A stretch of 64,000 nucleotides of DNA from Heliocidaris erythrogramma (taxonomy: Eukaryota; Echinodermata; Echinoidea; Camarodonta; Echinometridae). Shown in pieces: positions 27,601 to 42,600 of this stretch. The stretch spans positions 10,680,974 through 10,744,973 of the forward strand of contig CM046853.1 of the NCBI GenBank assembly GCA_025617745.1. The letters run 5' to 3'. Under the pieces are notes generated by a model that made no database searches, was not told where the DNA came from, and worked only from the letters and a program-made list of their open reading frames with translations. Made by a program: the position numbers and the translations under genes. The number at the start of each line of letters is the position of its first letter. The first letter of the stretch is position 1.

Positions 27601-30600
27601 AAGCTTGAATTGACTTGTATGAAATTCATTTGCATGAAAGTTACCAGTCCATGACGCAAGGCTTACATTGCACACACCATACCACAAACATAGTTAGTCT
27701 TATCTCTGTTTCCATGACATTAGTAACAGCAATTGTGATTTGTAATTGCCATGATATCTCATTAACATATTTTTCACTTCATGAATATCTCATTAACATA
27801 TTTGTCACTGCCATGAATATCTCATTAACATATTTGTCACCCATGAATATCTCATTAACATATTTCTCATTAACATATTTGTCACTTCATGAATATCTCA
27901 TTAACATATTTTTGATTTATCTCATTTAAAAAATAAAGCATTCTAAGTGATTGTAAATGTGAACCGTTAAAAATTTGGTAAAGTGAAGAAAAATCTGTTT
28001 AAATACAACTAAGTTCACATCTCTACTGATTTTCTTTTCACATTACATTTTGAAAAGGTAAATGTAAAAAGCAAGTTGACTTTTTTTTCCAATACTGCAA
28101 CATGACTTTTTGTACAAATCTTTATTTCATGTGCTAGTAAACTTGAAAGCAGCAAGAAACATACAAGCTTTTTCAGATATGTTTGCTATAACTTTTGTGA
28201 TGCCCAGAATATTTAATGTACCGTATTCGCCGGCCGAAAGGCCGCAGCGTCGGATAGGCCGCACCCCAACTATGACAACTCATTTGAAAAAAAAAAAATA
28301 TGGGGAAAAATCAAAAGCATAAGAAATTTTGCCCCCCACATATCACGCAACGAAAAAACAAGGGCCAAACTTTTTATTGTATTGACTATTTGAAGACGAT
28401 TATTCCTAGATGTCTTTGCTTTTTATGTCATTAAGAATTTAAAAAGTTGAACTTCAGTTGAACTGAAGAGAATCTGACAAAGCGTAGACGATACTACTAT
28501 TAGTACTCGCAAACACTTACATCTTTGTAGACTAACGTTAGTACTATAAAGTGTACGGTACATGCCGTCTCCCTAGTAAAAGTTCGACAACAAATAGCAC
28601 TATCAACCGTGAATGCAACTCGCAAATTGAGGCACAATCACAAATGAAATTGGAAAGGAAATGTTTCCACCACTCTAAAAAATCGTGAAGAGATATCTTA
28701 CATAGGTGCATATTCCATCAAAGGTTCCCTATGTGACTTCCAAAGACAGAAAAATACATAATACAGCATGATGGTTTCGAAGAGGAAATTGAAAACGTCG
28801 TCACGACGATTTGCAAGCTGAAACATATGCTTGCCATGACCAAAGATCGTGAAAAGAAAGATAGGACACTCTCCCGATTGTGTAAAGGGTCCGATGTAAC
28901 GGCCACTCACGTTACATAAAATTAGGGGGAGACGGGAATGCCCTATCTTACCTTTTAAGATCTTTGCCATGACTTACAATGTCTATGCTTATAATGCAGG
29001 TTAACGCGCACGCCACGTGCGCTATGAAAAATCCTCTGCGATAATGTCCGTTCTCCATTCAAAATACACACATCTCCGCGAAGGATCCTGCAAGGATACA
29101 ACCGCCCTGAAATAGCGCGGAGGTTGAGGGGTGCCATCGATCTCAACACATACAAAGAGTGTGCTCAAAAGACAAATTAAAACTTACTAAGCGCCTACGT
29201 ACCCATTACAATAGCTCACAGAACAGAAAACATCTACCGGGGTGGCTGATTTCAGCACTTTACTGGAGCTCAATAGAGAGCTTTGTACGAGTGCTCTGTC
29301 AGCCTCGGAAGACCATACGAGGCCGTGTTTGTAACTATATTGATAAGATATGTAGTTATTAGTTCTGAATTATATTTATTACTGAAAATATTTCAGTACT
29401 TGAAAGATAAGTAGATCTACATCGTTGGAGATAGAGCACAGGCTTACTGTAGTGTAGTGTTAGATCTAACGTTGGTCCCGTCCATTCCAATACGTGTGGT
29501 GATTTTGGAGGCGGTTTATTTTTCTCCGACTTTGGGATCATATTTTGAGTGAAAATAGTGCGGCCTTTCCGCCGGCGAATACGGTACTTATTATTTAATA
29601 TATATTTAATTACTGAATATTTGTCTGTATCCAGATGGTACTCAGAAACCGGTAAGCACTATATAGGCACCAATCCTGCAGCTCTCATGAATATTCATAT
29701 CAGAAACCCCTTTTTGAAGACTTTGAAAGATACTACAAGTTTCGGACTTGTATTTTCTTACTCAGTCACCTTATTTTTAAATCAGCAAAAGAAAATTTCG
29801 TAATATAAACCTCTGCCGAGGTTCGAACTCGTGGTCCTTTCACCAAGAGAGGACTGGATTATCCGATTGCGCCACACAGAACAGCTACTCGATGCCCTTG
29901 CTCGTTTTATTATATCGCTACAATTCGTTTTCATGAATATTCATGCCGACTAGCTTTGTCACAATAAACCGTATTATGAGCAATTTGACGCGATATGAAT
30001 ATTCATGAGCTCAGCTGCAGGATTGGTGCCTATATAGAGTGCTTACCTCAGAAACCATACAAGGCCATTACTACCATGATCAAATACAACTATGAAGGTT
30101 ATACAGAATATTTTCTACTAACGTAAAAAAGTTTTAAAAATTTTAATAGAAAGCTAACCTTCCAGAAAAGTCTCCTGTGTTGTACACAGTATCATCAGGT
30201 GTCATTATACCCTCACACACACCAGGAAGACACTCCCGACGAACAAGAGACCAAGACCGTCCCATGTCCGTTGAGAACTCCACTCTGATCTCAGTGTCAT
30301 CTGCATCAGATCCACATTTCAGGTTCAGGCCAAACTGCAGATGCATTGTGGGATGTGATGACTGGATCGGCAGAAGGGTGAGGTCATCGATAGCCCAGAC
30401 ATTGCGATTCAAACCATTATGGCGGGGTTGGGAGAGACAGAACTTGGTGGAAGAGGACTGTGTTGTTGGTGGAAGGGCTACTGAGACAAGCTGTGGTTTC
30501 TGTAAACATCACAAGAAATAAGAAATTTATATAACATTCAGTTAGTTCCAAATGATAATAAACTCTGTACATATATATCATATTTATTATAAGCATTTTG

Positions 30601-33600
30601 GGGAAAAATTATAAAATGCGCTCTTTAATTCTCCCTACCACAAAAAGGAGGTTCAACAGTAGAAGGCGACATATCCACTCTGCGCAGGTCAGCTCATGCG
30701 CAGATACAAAACGTGGGAAGACGATTCATCAAGGTTACTTCCGGCTTCCATAGAAAATGTACAGTCACGTAAACAAATTCCTCTTTTGATGAAAATATTA
30801 TTCAGTTTTCATAAACTCTCCTGATAATATCATTACATCTATGTAGGTAGTATCAAAATGTTGCTTGCATTTTCTTACTTCGAAAACTATAATTTTGTAT
30901 GTGAATTTTTAAGACTCGACCCAATATGTTAGTATGGGAACCGGAAGTGCCTATGTCGACGCAGTGTGTGGGAAATATCGCCATCTACTGTTGAACCTCC
31001 TATTTGCGGTATGGAGAATTGATAATGCAGTATTCAGATTATACATTATATACAGTCAAGAGTGAATGTGTGTGCTATGAATCAATTAAAAAATGAAAGC
31101 TTTATTTTAAAAACTGCAGTTACGTTGGATGAATCCCTCTCCCATTCAGCAAATAAAAATAACATTTAACGCTTCTCATCAAATGTCAATATACAAATCT
31201 TGATTACATAATGTCAACTACACAATGACCTTACCTTGTGTGAATCATGTGGTAAGATATGTAGCAGTTCTGGTGCATCTTGCCCAGACACTTGGGCATG
31301 AACAGAGACCTGTACCAACTCAGAATCTGCAGGGTCACAGGATCCACCACCTGATAATGAAAGCAATGCAAAATTACAGTGATATTTTGTTGGAATTGTT
31401 GAAAATTGATATGTTTTTAGATAATATTACAACTAACATTGAAATGGATGTTTCAATATTTCAGAGAAAGCACTCAAGGCTCAGAAAAGATAAGATAATC
31501 AATTGAATTAGGAAAATGCAAATATTCAGCAAGGAAGCCAAGCACTACTCTTACCCATGATGTAGTAAAAGCGAAGGTTGCCCATGCTAGTGGTATTGAG
31601 GTAAGGAGTGCAGACTAGTCTCTCCTTTAAGCCATTCATGACTATTGAGTTATTAGAATGTACCACATCACACATCTGACTAACTTCTGCACCACTCACT
31701 TCCCATCTGTATATTAGGAAAACAAGGAACGATACAAGTGTGGAATTATGAAATTAAGCGCTGGTAGCAAAAACAAATATAATGATTCTTACATATATGT
31801 AGTGTACATGAATATAGCTATCACTAAGATAACTGAAACACTTTTGTCAATGGAAACAGAAGAACAGCTAATCTGGAATTCGCTACAAAGATGGAGAATG
31901 TCACAAGAAGACCCCTCCCCACCTAACCTATCAAACACTTTACAGGATTTTTTTAAAATCATGAATATATGTGACCCGCCGCCTCAAAACCTACAATAAG
32001 TCGCACGGACCACAACGTAGCAAACAGCCCAAAATAGTAAATTTGCTTGGATCAGTCGATTTCCTGTTTTTGATAGAAATGGGTAGTTTCATTATCATTC
32101 TATCATGTCTCAAGTTTGTGAGTCGTAATTCGATTTAGAAATATGTTTTTGGGGCATTTTAAAATGACTCCTTTTTTTCACCTGTCGAGCTAGTGAATGT
32201 TTGGAGAGCTTTTGTAATACTTTCATTCAATGCCAAATTACTACTTTACATCCAAAGTTATTAAATTGATTTTTGGAGTGAGTAATGAATAGGTCCTCCT
32301 GGAGAAGTGTGCCAAAATTCAGCCTAATAATAATCCCTTCATACTGGTTGCTATGGCCATTTGAATACCCAAATTTTACTTGGGCGCACACAGAGAGCGA
32401 AGGTTTAGCACTCTTTTGTTCCGAACTTAAATGGCCATTTTCTCTGAATAGGAGTTATTGATTGCTGGTTACATACTGATTCTAAATGTGATATTTAAAG
32501 GTGTTATCATTGAGTAAACTAGGCAAGTGATATACCATTGGAAAGCTGAGAATCTCTACTTTCAGAAAATGTATAAAACAAACAAAAAATTTTGGCGACT
32601 TATTGTAGGTTTTGAGGCGTCGGGTCACATATATCTATTACATAAACCACTATATTCTCTGCACATGTACATGTATGTTGCACTTAAGTAGCATTAGAAT
32701 ATCACAAACTGCTTCTCTTTTTTAAAGCTGAATTTTTGCTTTGTGAAATACTGTTAAGAATTTGAAAGATCTACCTACATGTAGAAGAGTGACAAATATT
32801 TCCTAACATTAGAAAAACATCCCCTAAAACTATCTGCAACTATTTTTCTACTTGTTAGTTTTGTCTCGCTCACTCATTCAAATCCTCCATGGACTCAAAG
32901 TTTTGAGAGAAAGCTGGGCTACCGACATCTTGCCACAGATTAAGGTCTTGAGAAGTGACAAACTGGTAGTCAGTGGTCTCGCTTTCTTCATCACCATGGA
33001 AACAAAGAGCATTTCCACTGGATTGACAGTTCTCCTGGTGAAAGGGGAAAACATATTAATTTATCATTGTGGAAGCATGGTATGATTTAAAAAAAAGGCC
33101 CTTTACATTCGCACATTATAGGGATGCTGGTAAATGATACTGTCATGTCTAATCAAATAGGGGAAGGAAGGAAGATAAAAGACAAGCCAAAAGGTTGAAA
33201 ATAATTATACAACACAAGTTAAAGGAACACCAGTAAACATAAGCCAGAATCAAAAAGGGGGGGGGGGGAGAATTTACAAATTCAATTAAACAAAATGGCA
33301 TGCATATATTAAAGGGATAACACAAGAAAAGAGAATACAGTGCCTCTTTTATGGGAAATATAATGTAAATTATATTAAAAGAAAAACAAGGAAAATAAAG
33401 AGGGAAAAAAAACAAAAAAAGAAAAAAACAGTGGAACAAAATCAGTAAAAATCAATAAAGTTATGTAGCTGAGCCATACAACATTGTGAAGAAACATTAT
33501 TCCATAGACACAGATTTATACTATAAACACCAAAGTAACCCAAAGAAATTCTACAGTATGAACCATAATACAAACAGCATACTGGAACTTACTCTAATGG

Positions 33601-36600
33601 CACCATTTGGGAAGAAAAGCCAACTGGTAGGATCTACCGGATCAAAATCCTCTTGGAGTGTGGTAGGTCTATGAGCCATGTTAGTAATGAGAACATTATC
33701 TAAAGCCCAACAGCCTCTGTAGTGATGGGCATCCATGGCCAGGTCCTGATGGAACCGAAGGGAGACCTCTTCAGTCCTCGCTGCTACAGGCAGGTGGACT
33801 ATGTGGATGCTGGTGCTGCCATCCGAGGGAGCTCTGGGGTATAAATGAAAATGGTTGTATTCTTTTAGATGATATGCATGGTAACTCATGGTAACAAAAA
33901 ACAATGAAGTACCAGCATACATCATTTCTTTTATGCCATATCTTTTACGTTTCTTATTGATGTAGACAGATGTGACAAACCACAAAAAAAACAAGTCTTC
34001 CACTAAAATTATTATTATTTTCTTTAAATTTGAGATGAAATATGATCCACTCAAAGACAGTAATGGACAGATTAAAAGAGATTATTAAAGAAAACATGAG
34101 ATCATAGGATCTTTTACAAACTAAAGAATAAATATCATCCCTAAATATGACAGGAAAGTATTTATCTTTCTCCATGAAAAATATGACATGTAGCATTTTT
34201 GTTGTTGCTATTTATGCAGCTGTTAATGCTGTTAACTGTCGAAAAATAGATTTTTAATATAAATATTCTGAAGATTAATCTCTTTACATTTTTTAACAAT
34301 AAAATACAGCAGTGTATCTCACCTAATCTTATCAATAATATGCCAATCCACCTTCGTATTGACAGCATAGGACACAGTGATACTGTAATCATCAGTTCCT
34401 GGTTTACAGAGACCTGAGCCTGGACAGAACACAAGAATCAAAGTGTTGATAAAATGCCAATTGGCTTCATAATGTAGATTTTTAATGTCCACTAACCTTG
34501 GGATTTATAATGGTAGAAAGAACTTTTCTCTGTCTGGCTGAAAAATTCAATGCAATACAATTTCAAACGGGGGCACATGCCCTTAATCAAACAGCAAAAG
34601 AAAAAAAAAAGAAAAAGAGAAAGAAAAGGAGAGGGAGGAAGCATCAAAAGAAGATGATAAGACCCCTTTCCACACCCTTCCCTCAATCTATTGCATTTCA
34701 TCCACCTAGTGAGACTAGTGCCCCCCCACCCCACCACCACCACGTGTCATAAGTGCCCCCTCAATGGCTATATCCAACATATGACACTGCATACTGTATT
34801 CTATAACAAACATTCTCACAATATCTACACAAAATATGAAACTGTGTTTTTGATAATGGCTACAAGTGATTATCTCATACGAGCGGAACTAACTGATGTT
34901 AGGACAAACAATACCGGAAACATACCTGCCAACCTTGAAGGACCAAAAAGAGTAATCCATTTATTAGTAACAGTGTGATGGAGCACGGAGGTCGGGGGGG
35001 GGGGGGGGCAATCCCATTCTCACGATAAAATTTTTGTAATTATCCATGAAGGCCCTTTATTTCTCCCTTAAACCAGTTTCCCCAGACTTTCTTGAAGTCC
35101 CAATACAGCATGCTATATTTTAGCCCAGATTTTAAAATACATTTTAGCTAATTCTTCAGAAAAAGTAACACATTTTTGTAATTAAGTATGATTACTAAAT
35201 AACATGTGCTGGAGGATTTATGTAACAAAAGAGTAATACTTTAGGAGGAAGGAGTAAGGAGTAATTTAGGAGAGAAAAGAGTAATAATTACTCCTAAAGA
35301 GTAATAGTTGACAGGTATGCGGAAACTCATTTTCATGAACATCACATCTTGTAAATCTTCATCAGGATGACAATTATAAGAATTTCAGATGAGGTATTCT
35401 TACTGATGGCAAACTGAAGAGCTGAAGCAGTAGTTGTATTAAGATGAACAGTGTTGAGCTCTCGTTGTCCAAATGAATCACAAAACACTGCTGAGTTACC
35501 ATGAAGAACAGACCCACATGTATCACTGATGTTACCTCCATATATCTCTGACCTATATCATAAAAGAGGGGTGCAAAATATTGCAATGATCAAGGAATTA
35601 AAATCTATATATTAAGGAATTTTGAAAATAGTAAATAGAGATTAACAGAGACACATAATATCAAATTTGTGTAGACTGATATCCATAGAGATATTTAAAA
35701 ACACAGTAATAGATGGAGAAAAAAAGACAAAGACAGCTAGCATGGGAGACAGAAAGAGGGAATTTGAAATATGAGAAAGAAAACAGAAAGATGACATAAC
35801 GGAAATGAAATACATGGTACAGAAACAAACTACAAATTTCACAGAAATATAATTTAATTGGCAATGTCTATTATATCTTTTGTTCATTTGGTATCCTTAC
35901 CATATTGTGTAGTCTAGTTCTGGTGAAGAATCAAAATCATCTCGGAGAATCACACCATCACTATGTATCATTGCTGGGAAATTACAAGTAAAAAGACGGA
36001 AATAAAGGCAAATATACTCACACATACATGTATATCACAACAAATAACTTTTTTTTTTTACTTGGCAGTGCAGCAATGAATTAGAATACTAGTTAAATTC
36101 TGTATTTGTCTTGGGAATAGATTATTTCATAAAGTTTGATAGATCCAATATGTAAGGTCTATAAGTAAGGTGTTGTAAAACATGTACATGTATATATCAC
36201 CTACAACATCAATATAACATACAAGTTTACATTTACAAACTTCCAAGATGGAAATTTCCATCGATGACGATTCCTGAAAAAGTACTCCACAATTAATAGT
36301 TTACAGTATAAGCCAAAATAAGCCAACAATATTCTAAGATAGTATTAACATGTTCTCACCTAGTTGAGGTCTGAAAGGAGATGGAGTAGGCATGCCTGCT
36401 TCACATAGCTGTAGAGCCATTATATCCTTAAAGAGAAGATGTTGGTATGATACTGCTGTCACCCTGAGATTGGAGAAAAGGACAGAGACAAGAATTATTG
36501 AGTTACTAAATATATGTAGAAGGAAAAAAGGAAAGAAAAGTTGGGAGACAAAAACAAAGCAAAAAATACTGAGAAGCAATAAGTGGTAATAGGAGAAAAT

Positions 36601-39600
36601 CACAGTGAAGAGAGAGAGAGAGAGAGAGAAAAAAAAAAAGTGAGTGCAGAAAAAGAAAAAGAGACAGTGAAAAAGAAATTAATTGAGATTGGTATTATAA
36701 GGATAAGGCAAAGGAAGAGTAATGATTGGAATGCAAACACTGGAAAAAGAAAATAGCAACGAACATGAAGAAGGATAAAGAAGTAGGATAAGAAGAATGA
36801 GGTGGAGGATAAATTGAAATAACTTCGATGAGTGAAATGGGGAAAGATCTAAAGAATTTTTTAAAGATTTCAACAAAGGAGAAATTTGTTCAGAGCATTG
36901 CGATCTGATCAAATATGGATAGTATTCTTCATGCTGATGCAACAATTTGGGGCTCAAGACAAACCAATCAAAAAGAAGAAAAAAAGAATCAACACTTCGA
37001 AACAACCATAAAAAGCATTAAACATCTGGAAGTCGTCTGGATAAAACAATGAAGGTCAAAGATGAGCTAGAAGACATCATCCTATATATCTTTATGTCTT
37101 CAGAGATTTCTAGGATAAAAACAGAAAATAAAAAAAGGAAAAATATGCTAGCTGCCAACATCTGAAACAATTCTGTGTACATAAATGTCAGGGGTAACAT
37201 AAATATCCCGTGGGTAACAAGAAGGAAAAGATCAAACATAAAACAGCCTTGATAAGTGTCAATCACTTGTTAATGTTTCCACCATTCACGCCTTGCAATT
37301 TAATGCAGTTTCAGTCTCATAAAAAACTGAAGACTTCAACCCTTTGGGACCTCATTATGGACGTTTTAGAAATAATTGGCTATTTTTTCACTATCAAAAA
37401 ATTTCACACATTTATATTGTCTCAAAGGTGCATATCAACACTTAACCCTAATAATTAGGGAAAAAACACAAATGATGCATGAGGCTCTTGTAAAATACCT
37501 AAAAAGTATAGATGTAATCCTTAAAATTCAAACTACTTTCTTGCACACATGCAAGGGCAATAGCTGAATGTCCTAAACAACAGCAAATTCAGATTTCCAA
37601 TTTTGTTTATTCACCATTTTTTATAACCCAATAAAGCCATGAAAAAAATACTGCAGTTATATAAAGAAAGAGTGTTTATATACCGGCAACCATTTATTTC
37701 ATGAACTATGAGACCTTGTCTATCCTAGACATTTCATGTCTCATTTGTCATTGCAGACTGTAACAGATTGCAGAAGACAGTCACAGGAAATCACTTTGAC
37801 CATGGTTCAGATCTTCAACCAAATGAATTGGACTGACAAATTAATAAGGAAGGATTTCTGCTAAAGTATCTTATTTTAGCAGACTGTTAGGTGAATAGTT
37901 CTCGTGTATAAAATTAGGATGTGAGGTGACTTAATCTTTCTTTTCCTTTTTTTTCTGTCATTTTTTGTTATTGAAGGGCTTAGGTCACCTTCAAACCTGT
38001 AAAACTAATTTTTAAGTTATTTGCCAATTTGTATGATGAGATTTTCTACATAAAGTGGCTTGAATCATGAAGATTCTAATGCAGAATTCACAAAACATTT
38101 TAATGGATATCAAATATGTCACAAATGAACCCTTTTGCAAAATAAATTGAAACGGATGATGAAATCGGGTCAATTAGCAACTGAAAAGGACGAGGTAAAT
38201 TATTTACTGACAACTTAGGGCAGTTCACATATGCTGTGGTAACATGTGAGTAAATGGCAAGAGGGGATGAAAAAAGTAGCTGTGTGCAACCTTACGTGTA
38301 ATCACTTATCAGTGTGGTAAAAGATATAAACATATGAAGTGCACTACGCTTTTAAAAAAAACATACGTGAACGAGCCTTTTAACATAAATGTGTTTAATA
38401 AAATATATACTTTAGCAACTGTATGCTCACAGGAACAAACAAATTGAACAAAATGAAATTAGCAATAGTTTTACATGATAGCAATATTTGTTACAGATTT
38501 ATTTTTGGGGAAGAGGGTACTCTTGCTCTCCCCCTTATATGAAACAATCTGACCTATGTATCCATCTGACCTATGTATCCATCTGACCTATGTATCCTCT
38601 TTTGAGTTCATGCAAAATTGATATTTTTCCTTCTATTTCCATGTTTTTTATAAATGTATAATGCACTTACACCTTCATAAAGTGGCAGGAAGTTTTCGAA
38701 CTTTAACTTTATAAGATTTGTCGTCTTTTCTTTTTCCGAAATATATCAGAAAGCAAACCTTTTCATCTCTGGCACTTTTTGAATACAGTCCAAGCGAAAA
38801 CAATTGGACAGGAAATAGTATTTACCACAGCTCTTGGCGAAGTTTGCCAACAACTAGGAGCCTACAAAACCACAATTGTTTGAGGTGATTGTTCCATACA
38901 AATCAGAGGAAATCATTCTGACAAGAAGGTGGGAAGAAAGATTTGAAAGAGAAGTAAAAGGGCAGAAAGAGGAACAAGCTCTTCTATAGTTCAAGAAATA
39001 ATGAAGGCACTGTTTGTTGCAAACCTGCTTTTAATACATTTGAGCAGAAGTAGGCAAGAGAGTGACAAGATTGATAGTGTTTTCACACTGGTTGTACCTT
39101 TCTTTGTTATCTCAATACAACCCAGTAAATCATTACAAACTGAAGGTCAAACAAACCCATAATGTAATGTAAATGCACTACTGAATTATTGATTATGATG
39201 AATATGTAGTAATATCAAATGATCAGAGAAGGAATATGAAAAGCTCTGACAGAAAATGGGAAAACAAAAATGAAAACTATGACTTGGTGGTTTGGAAAAA
39301 TATGTAGCAGGATACTTATAACAACAGAGGTGTTGTAAATGAAAGAGAGGGAATAGAATATCCAGGTCAGATAATAATGATTTTATTGCTTCAGTCCGTG
39401 TATATGCTGTGCAGACGCCTCGTAATTAGCATTGGTTTTTTTTTTTTACTTTTGAAAATACATGTTAACCAATTAGTCAATGGGAAAAAGGACAAGCTAA
39501 ATGGTGACAAAGATGAGGGATTCCTTAAAAATTAATCCTTGTATAATATTTATCACTGTAGGGTTATTCACACTTTGGTACAGAATCTGTATTATCAAAA

Positions 39601-42600
39601 TTTTTCCATGACTAAACTTTGATCATTCTTCTTAAAACTTTTTTTTCCAGGCATGTCTTTTCTAACATTCTACGGCAAATTAATAAACAATAGTAAGACC
39701 CATACCAACATGTTAAATAATACCTGTAAGTTAAAATGAAATCCAACGTGAACTCACATGAAATTGATGCAGCCTGTCCCAGGAGGAGGTGCCATCCATA
39801 AGAAAGTACTGTGTCTCTGAGCAGACAGGCTATGGTACTGATGGATCATTGTACATACTGATGATGCAGGATTCAGAAGACCATAGATTGGTAGAAGTTG
39901 TGGGAGTGTTTGGGTCGCAGAGGATTCGTAGAGACCAATCACTTGCACCTGGGTGAAGTCGCTGCTACTGGAAAGTGTCACTGAAAGAAACAGAAATTCC
40001 TTTTTATTAAACACCTATAAGCTGATAGGCTATGATAATAAATCTATAAATGAAGTGGAAACAAATGTCACATAATGATAATTACAGATAGTGCAAGATC
40101 AGGAAAAAGTAGAGAATACGTTAATCTGCTGGATTCCAGCCCAAGTTATAAGACTTCCTATTCAACAGGTAAACAGATAAGGTGCATTCACAACAGCTAT
40201 CCATTATTCACCAACTGGAAACAAGAAACTTAGGAATAACTGTAAAGTTTCTGACGGAACTATTGTTATCAACCTTATCAAATTTCCTTTTCTTTGTTTG
40301 GGGGTTTTCACATCAGATATAACAGGACAGAAAGAAACACACTGCTCAGAGTGCTATCTGTGCCATTTTACGATTATAGTGTTTTCTATGACTAAGCAGA
40401 GAGATATGCTGATATGTGAATACTCGCTGTGAACTCTGAAAATATTTCATGATATGAATGAATCCGAGAGTGATTGGTGAAAGAATGGTGCCATGATAAT
40501 CCCCCTGCCCATTGCCACTTTTCAGGCCAACTCCACTGAAACCATTCTGGAAACTAATCCAACTGTCAAGATACTTTTACCTTCACACTTAATATCTATT
40601 TCATATTCTCTCTGTTGCATAGACTCATTCTCATGTGTGCGGAGTTTCTGCCTTAAAATGTTGGAAGGCATAAATGTAGGTATACATCTACAGTCATGGA
40701 AAATTTATTAGTTCAAGAAAGATCAATTATAATTTAATGTTATTAATGTGGGGAGAAAGAAATAAAATATCATAACAGCAAGAGGTACAATGCTTTATGC
40801 CATTAATTCAAGGAAGTACAAAGGTTTATTGTTGTTGTTGATGTGTAATATAATAACCCTATAAAAGGAGCTTGGTCTAATTTTTTTTTTTTACAGGGTT
40901 GTATATGTGGTTGTGTGTAGACGGGTGAGAGGGGTGTTCAGGGAGTTATCAGGGCAGTGTCAGGGGATGTTAGGGGTGTTAGAGATAATAGATTGTTCCT
41001 AATCTTATTTTTCAGAAACTAGCTTCACAAAATCAATGTCTTAACACCATTTTGTTTGTACTACAATTTCTGTATGATGGATCAAATTGAATTATCAAAT
41101 GAAATGAAATTTCTCTTTCATGTTTGTCACAACTGATAGCAAAGATGGCAATTATCGATAGCAAAGAAAACAATTCAATGACTTTCATGATAATCTCTCT
41201 ATTCAGCAGAAACCCAGACTATGGTCTACTACACCCATTAGTTATGTCATGTTAAAAGACTATGGATTTTATCACTTGTCAGAGATTGCAGGTGACAGCT
41301 ATGTTGACCTTTGACCTGTAAACTCTCATCCAATCCGTCTTCACCTCCTTCAAACTGTTTACATGCACAAGCTGAACAGTGCATCTAATAGGTTTCATTC
41401 TGATAACCCTAGACACCTGAGAGTTTGTGGAATAACCCAGATTATCCCTCAAAAATGTATTGTACCAACTGACATTTGCTGAGCTAAAAATGCTAGGAGG
41501 GCAATAAGCATACCCTGTTCATGTATACAGCAATAAATATGAATTTGAAAAATACCTGATATAGCAAAAACAATTAAGCAGATATATAGCTTCATAGATT
41601 TGTCATAAGTGACAGTGGTATTTTATTCCGTCGAAAGTATTAAATACAGTATTTGTGACTTGGAACTAAACACCTTTCCATAATAATAGTTTGCATCTTT
41701 GAGGATAGAATAAATGCGACTTCTCCATATAAAGGCAAAAAAGTTAGCAAACTTTGAATGTATTCCCTTCTTGATATTATTGTTGTAGCTCTTTTCATTC
41801 AGCAAGCATGTTCATCCTAAATACATATCATTCAACCGTTAAGCTTTACATTTGAGAAAAATAATACACACAAACCTAAAGAACTAACGCAGAATCTGCA
41901 TTAGAAAAGTGCACTTTAAACCTTCGCTATGTGAAGACCCAGGTATACAATTCAAGAAATAAGGCAACATTATTTAGCAAAAGAGCACTAAGCAGTGATA
42001 ACCATATTTATTCAACCAGCTAATGGTATGTCACCTTGCAAACATGATAATCATAACCCATGCCATCCAGGAAATTCAATTGTTTGATTTAACCGATTAA
42101 AGAGACAAAACCGCACGACAAACAGGTGATTTTTCCGTGGAGGGAAAAAAGTGCACTCATAGGAAATATTGATAAGTGGCTCCTGTTAGATCTGTGTGGT
42201 GTTAGTCACAATGTTTTGGTTTCCTGGGTATCTGGAAATAAGCAATAACTTTAGGCTTACCTGGATACACAAAATCCCCAGTTGTAATATATACAGGTGT
42301 GTGTTTACTTGAGAACAGGGGGCACTACCATACTACTAATAATAATACATGTTGAGATTTAAATGCAAATAATATCTTTAGAAAGATGCATTTCTGTAAC
42401 TAAGAATCAAATATTGGTACCAAATATTTGCAAAACTACTAAACTTGTTAAATAAAACACATTCTCAGTGTCCAAAGAGCCTCAGGTAGATATTAATTGC
42501 TTCTATTTTTTAGCATATTGAAAACATGATTAAAACTATTTAGTGTAAACAAGTTCAATGTCTCTAAGCTTCCCCATTTCCCAAAAGTAAAAGCCTAAAA

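Noticed and set aside
29815..29885. Functional tRNA gene
   Set aside because: Acceptor stem does not pair properly, the anticodon loop is irregular, and it sits inside a MITE, so it is listed as a pseudogene-like remnant.
33149..33439. Phe-rich open frame on the minus strand
   Set aside because: Translation of an A-rich, G-tract-containing intron; no conserved motif.
36334..37266. Several hydrophobic open frames on the minus strand in reelin intron 2
   Set aside because: Phe/Leu/Ser-rich translation of a purine-rich low-complexity strand; only the part overlapping exon 3 is real coding sequence.
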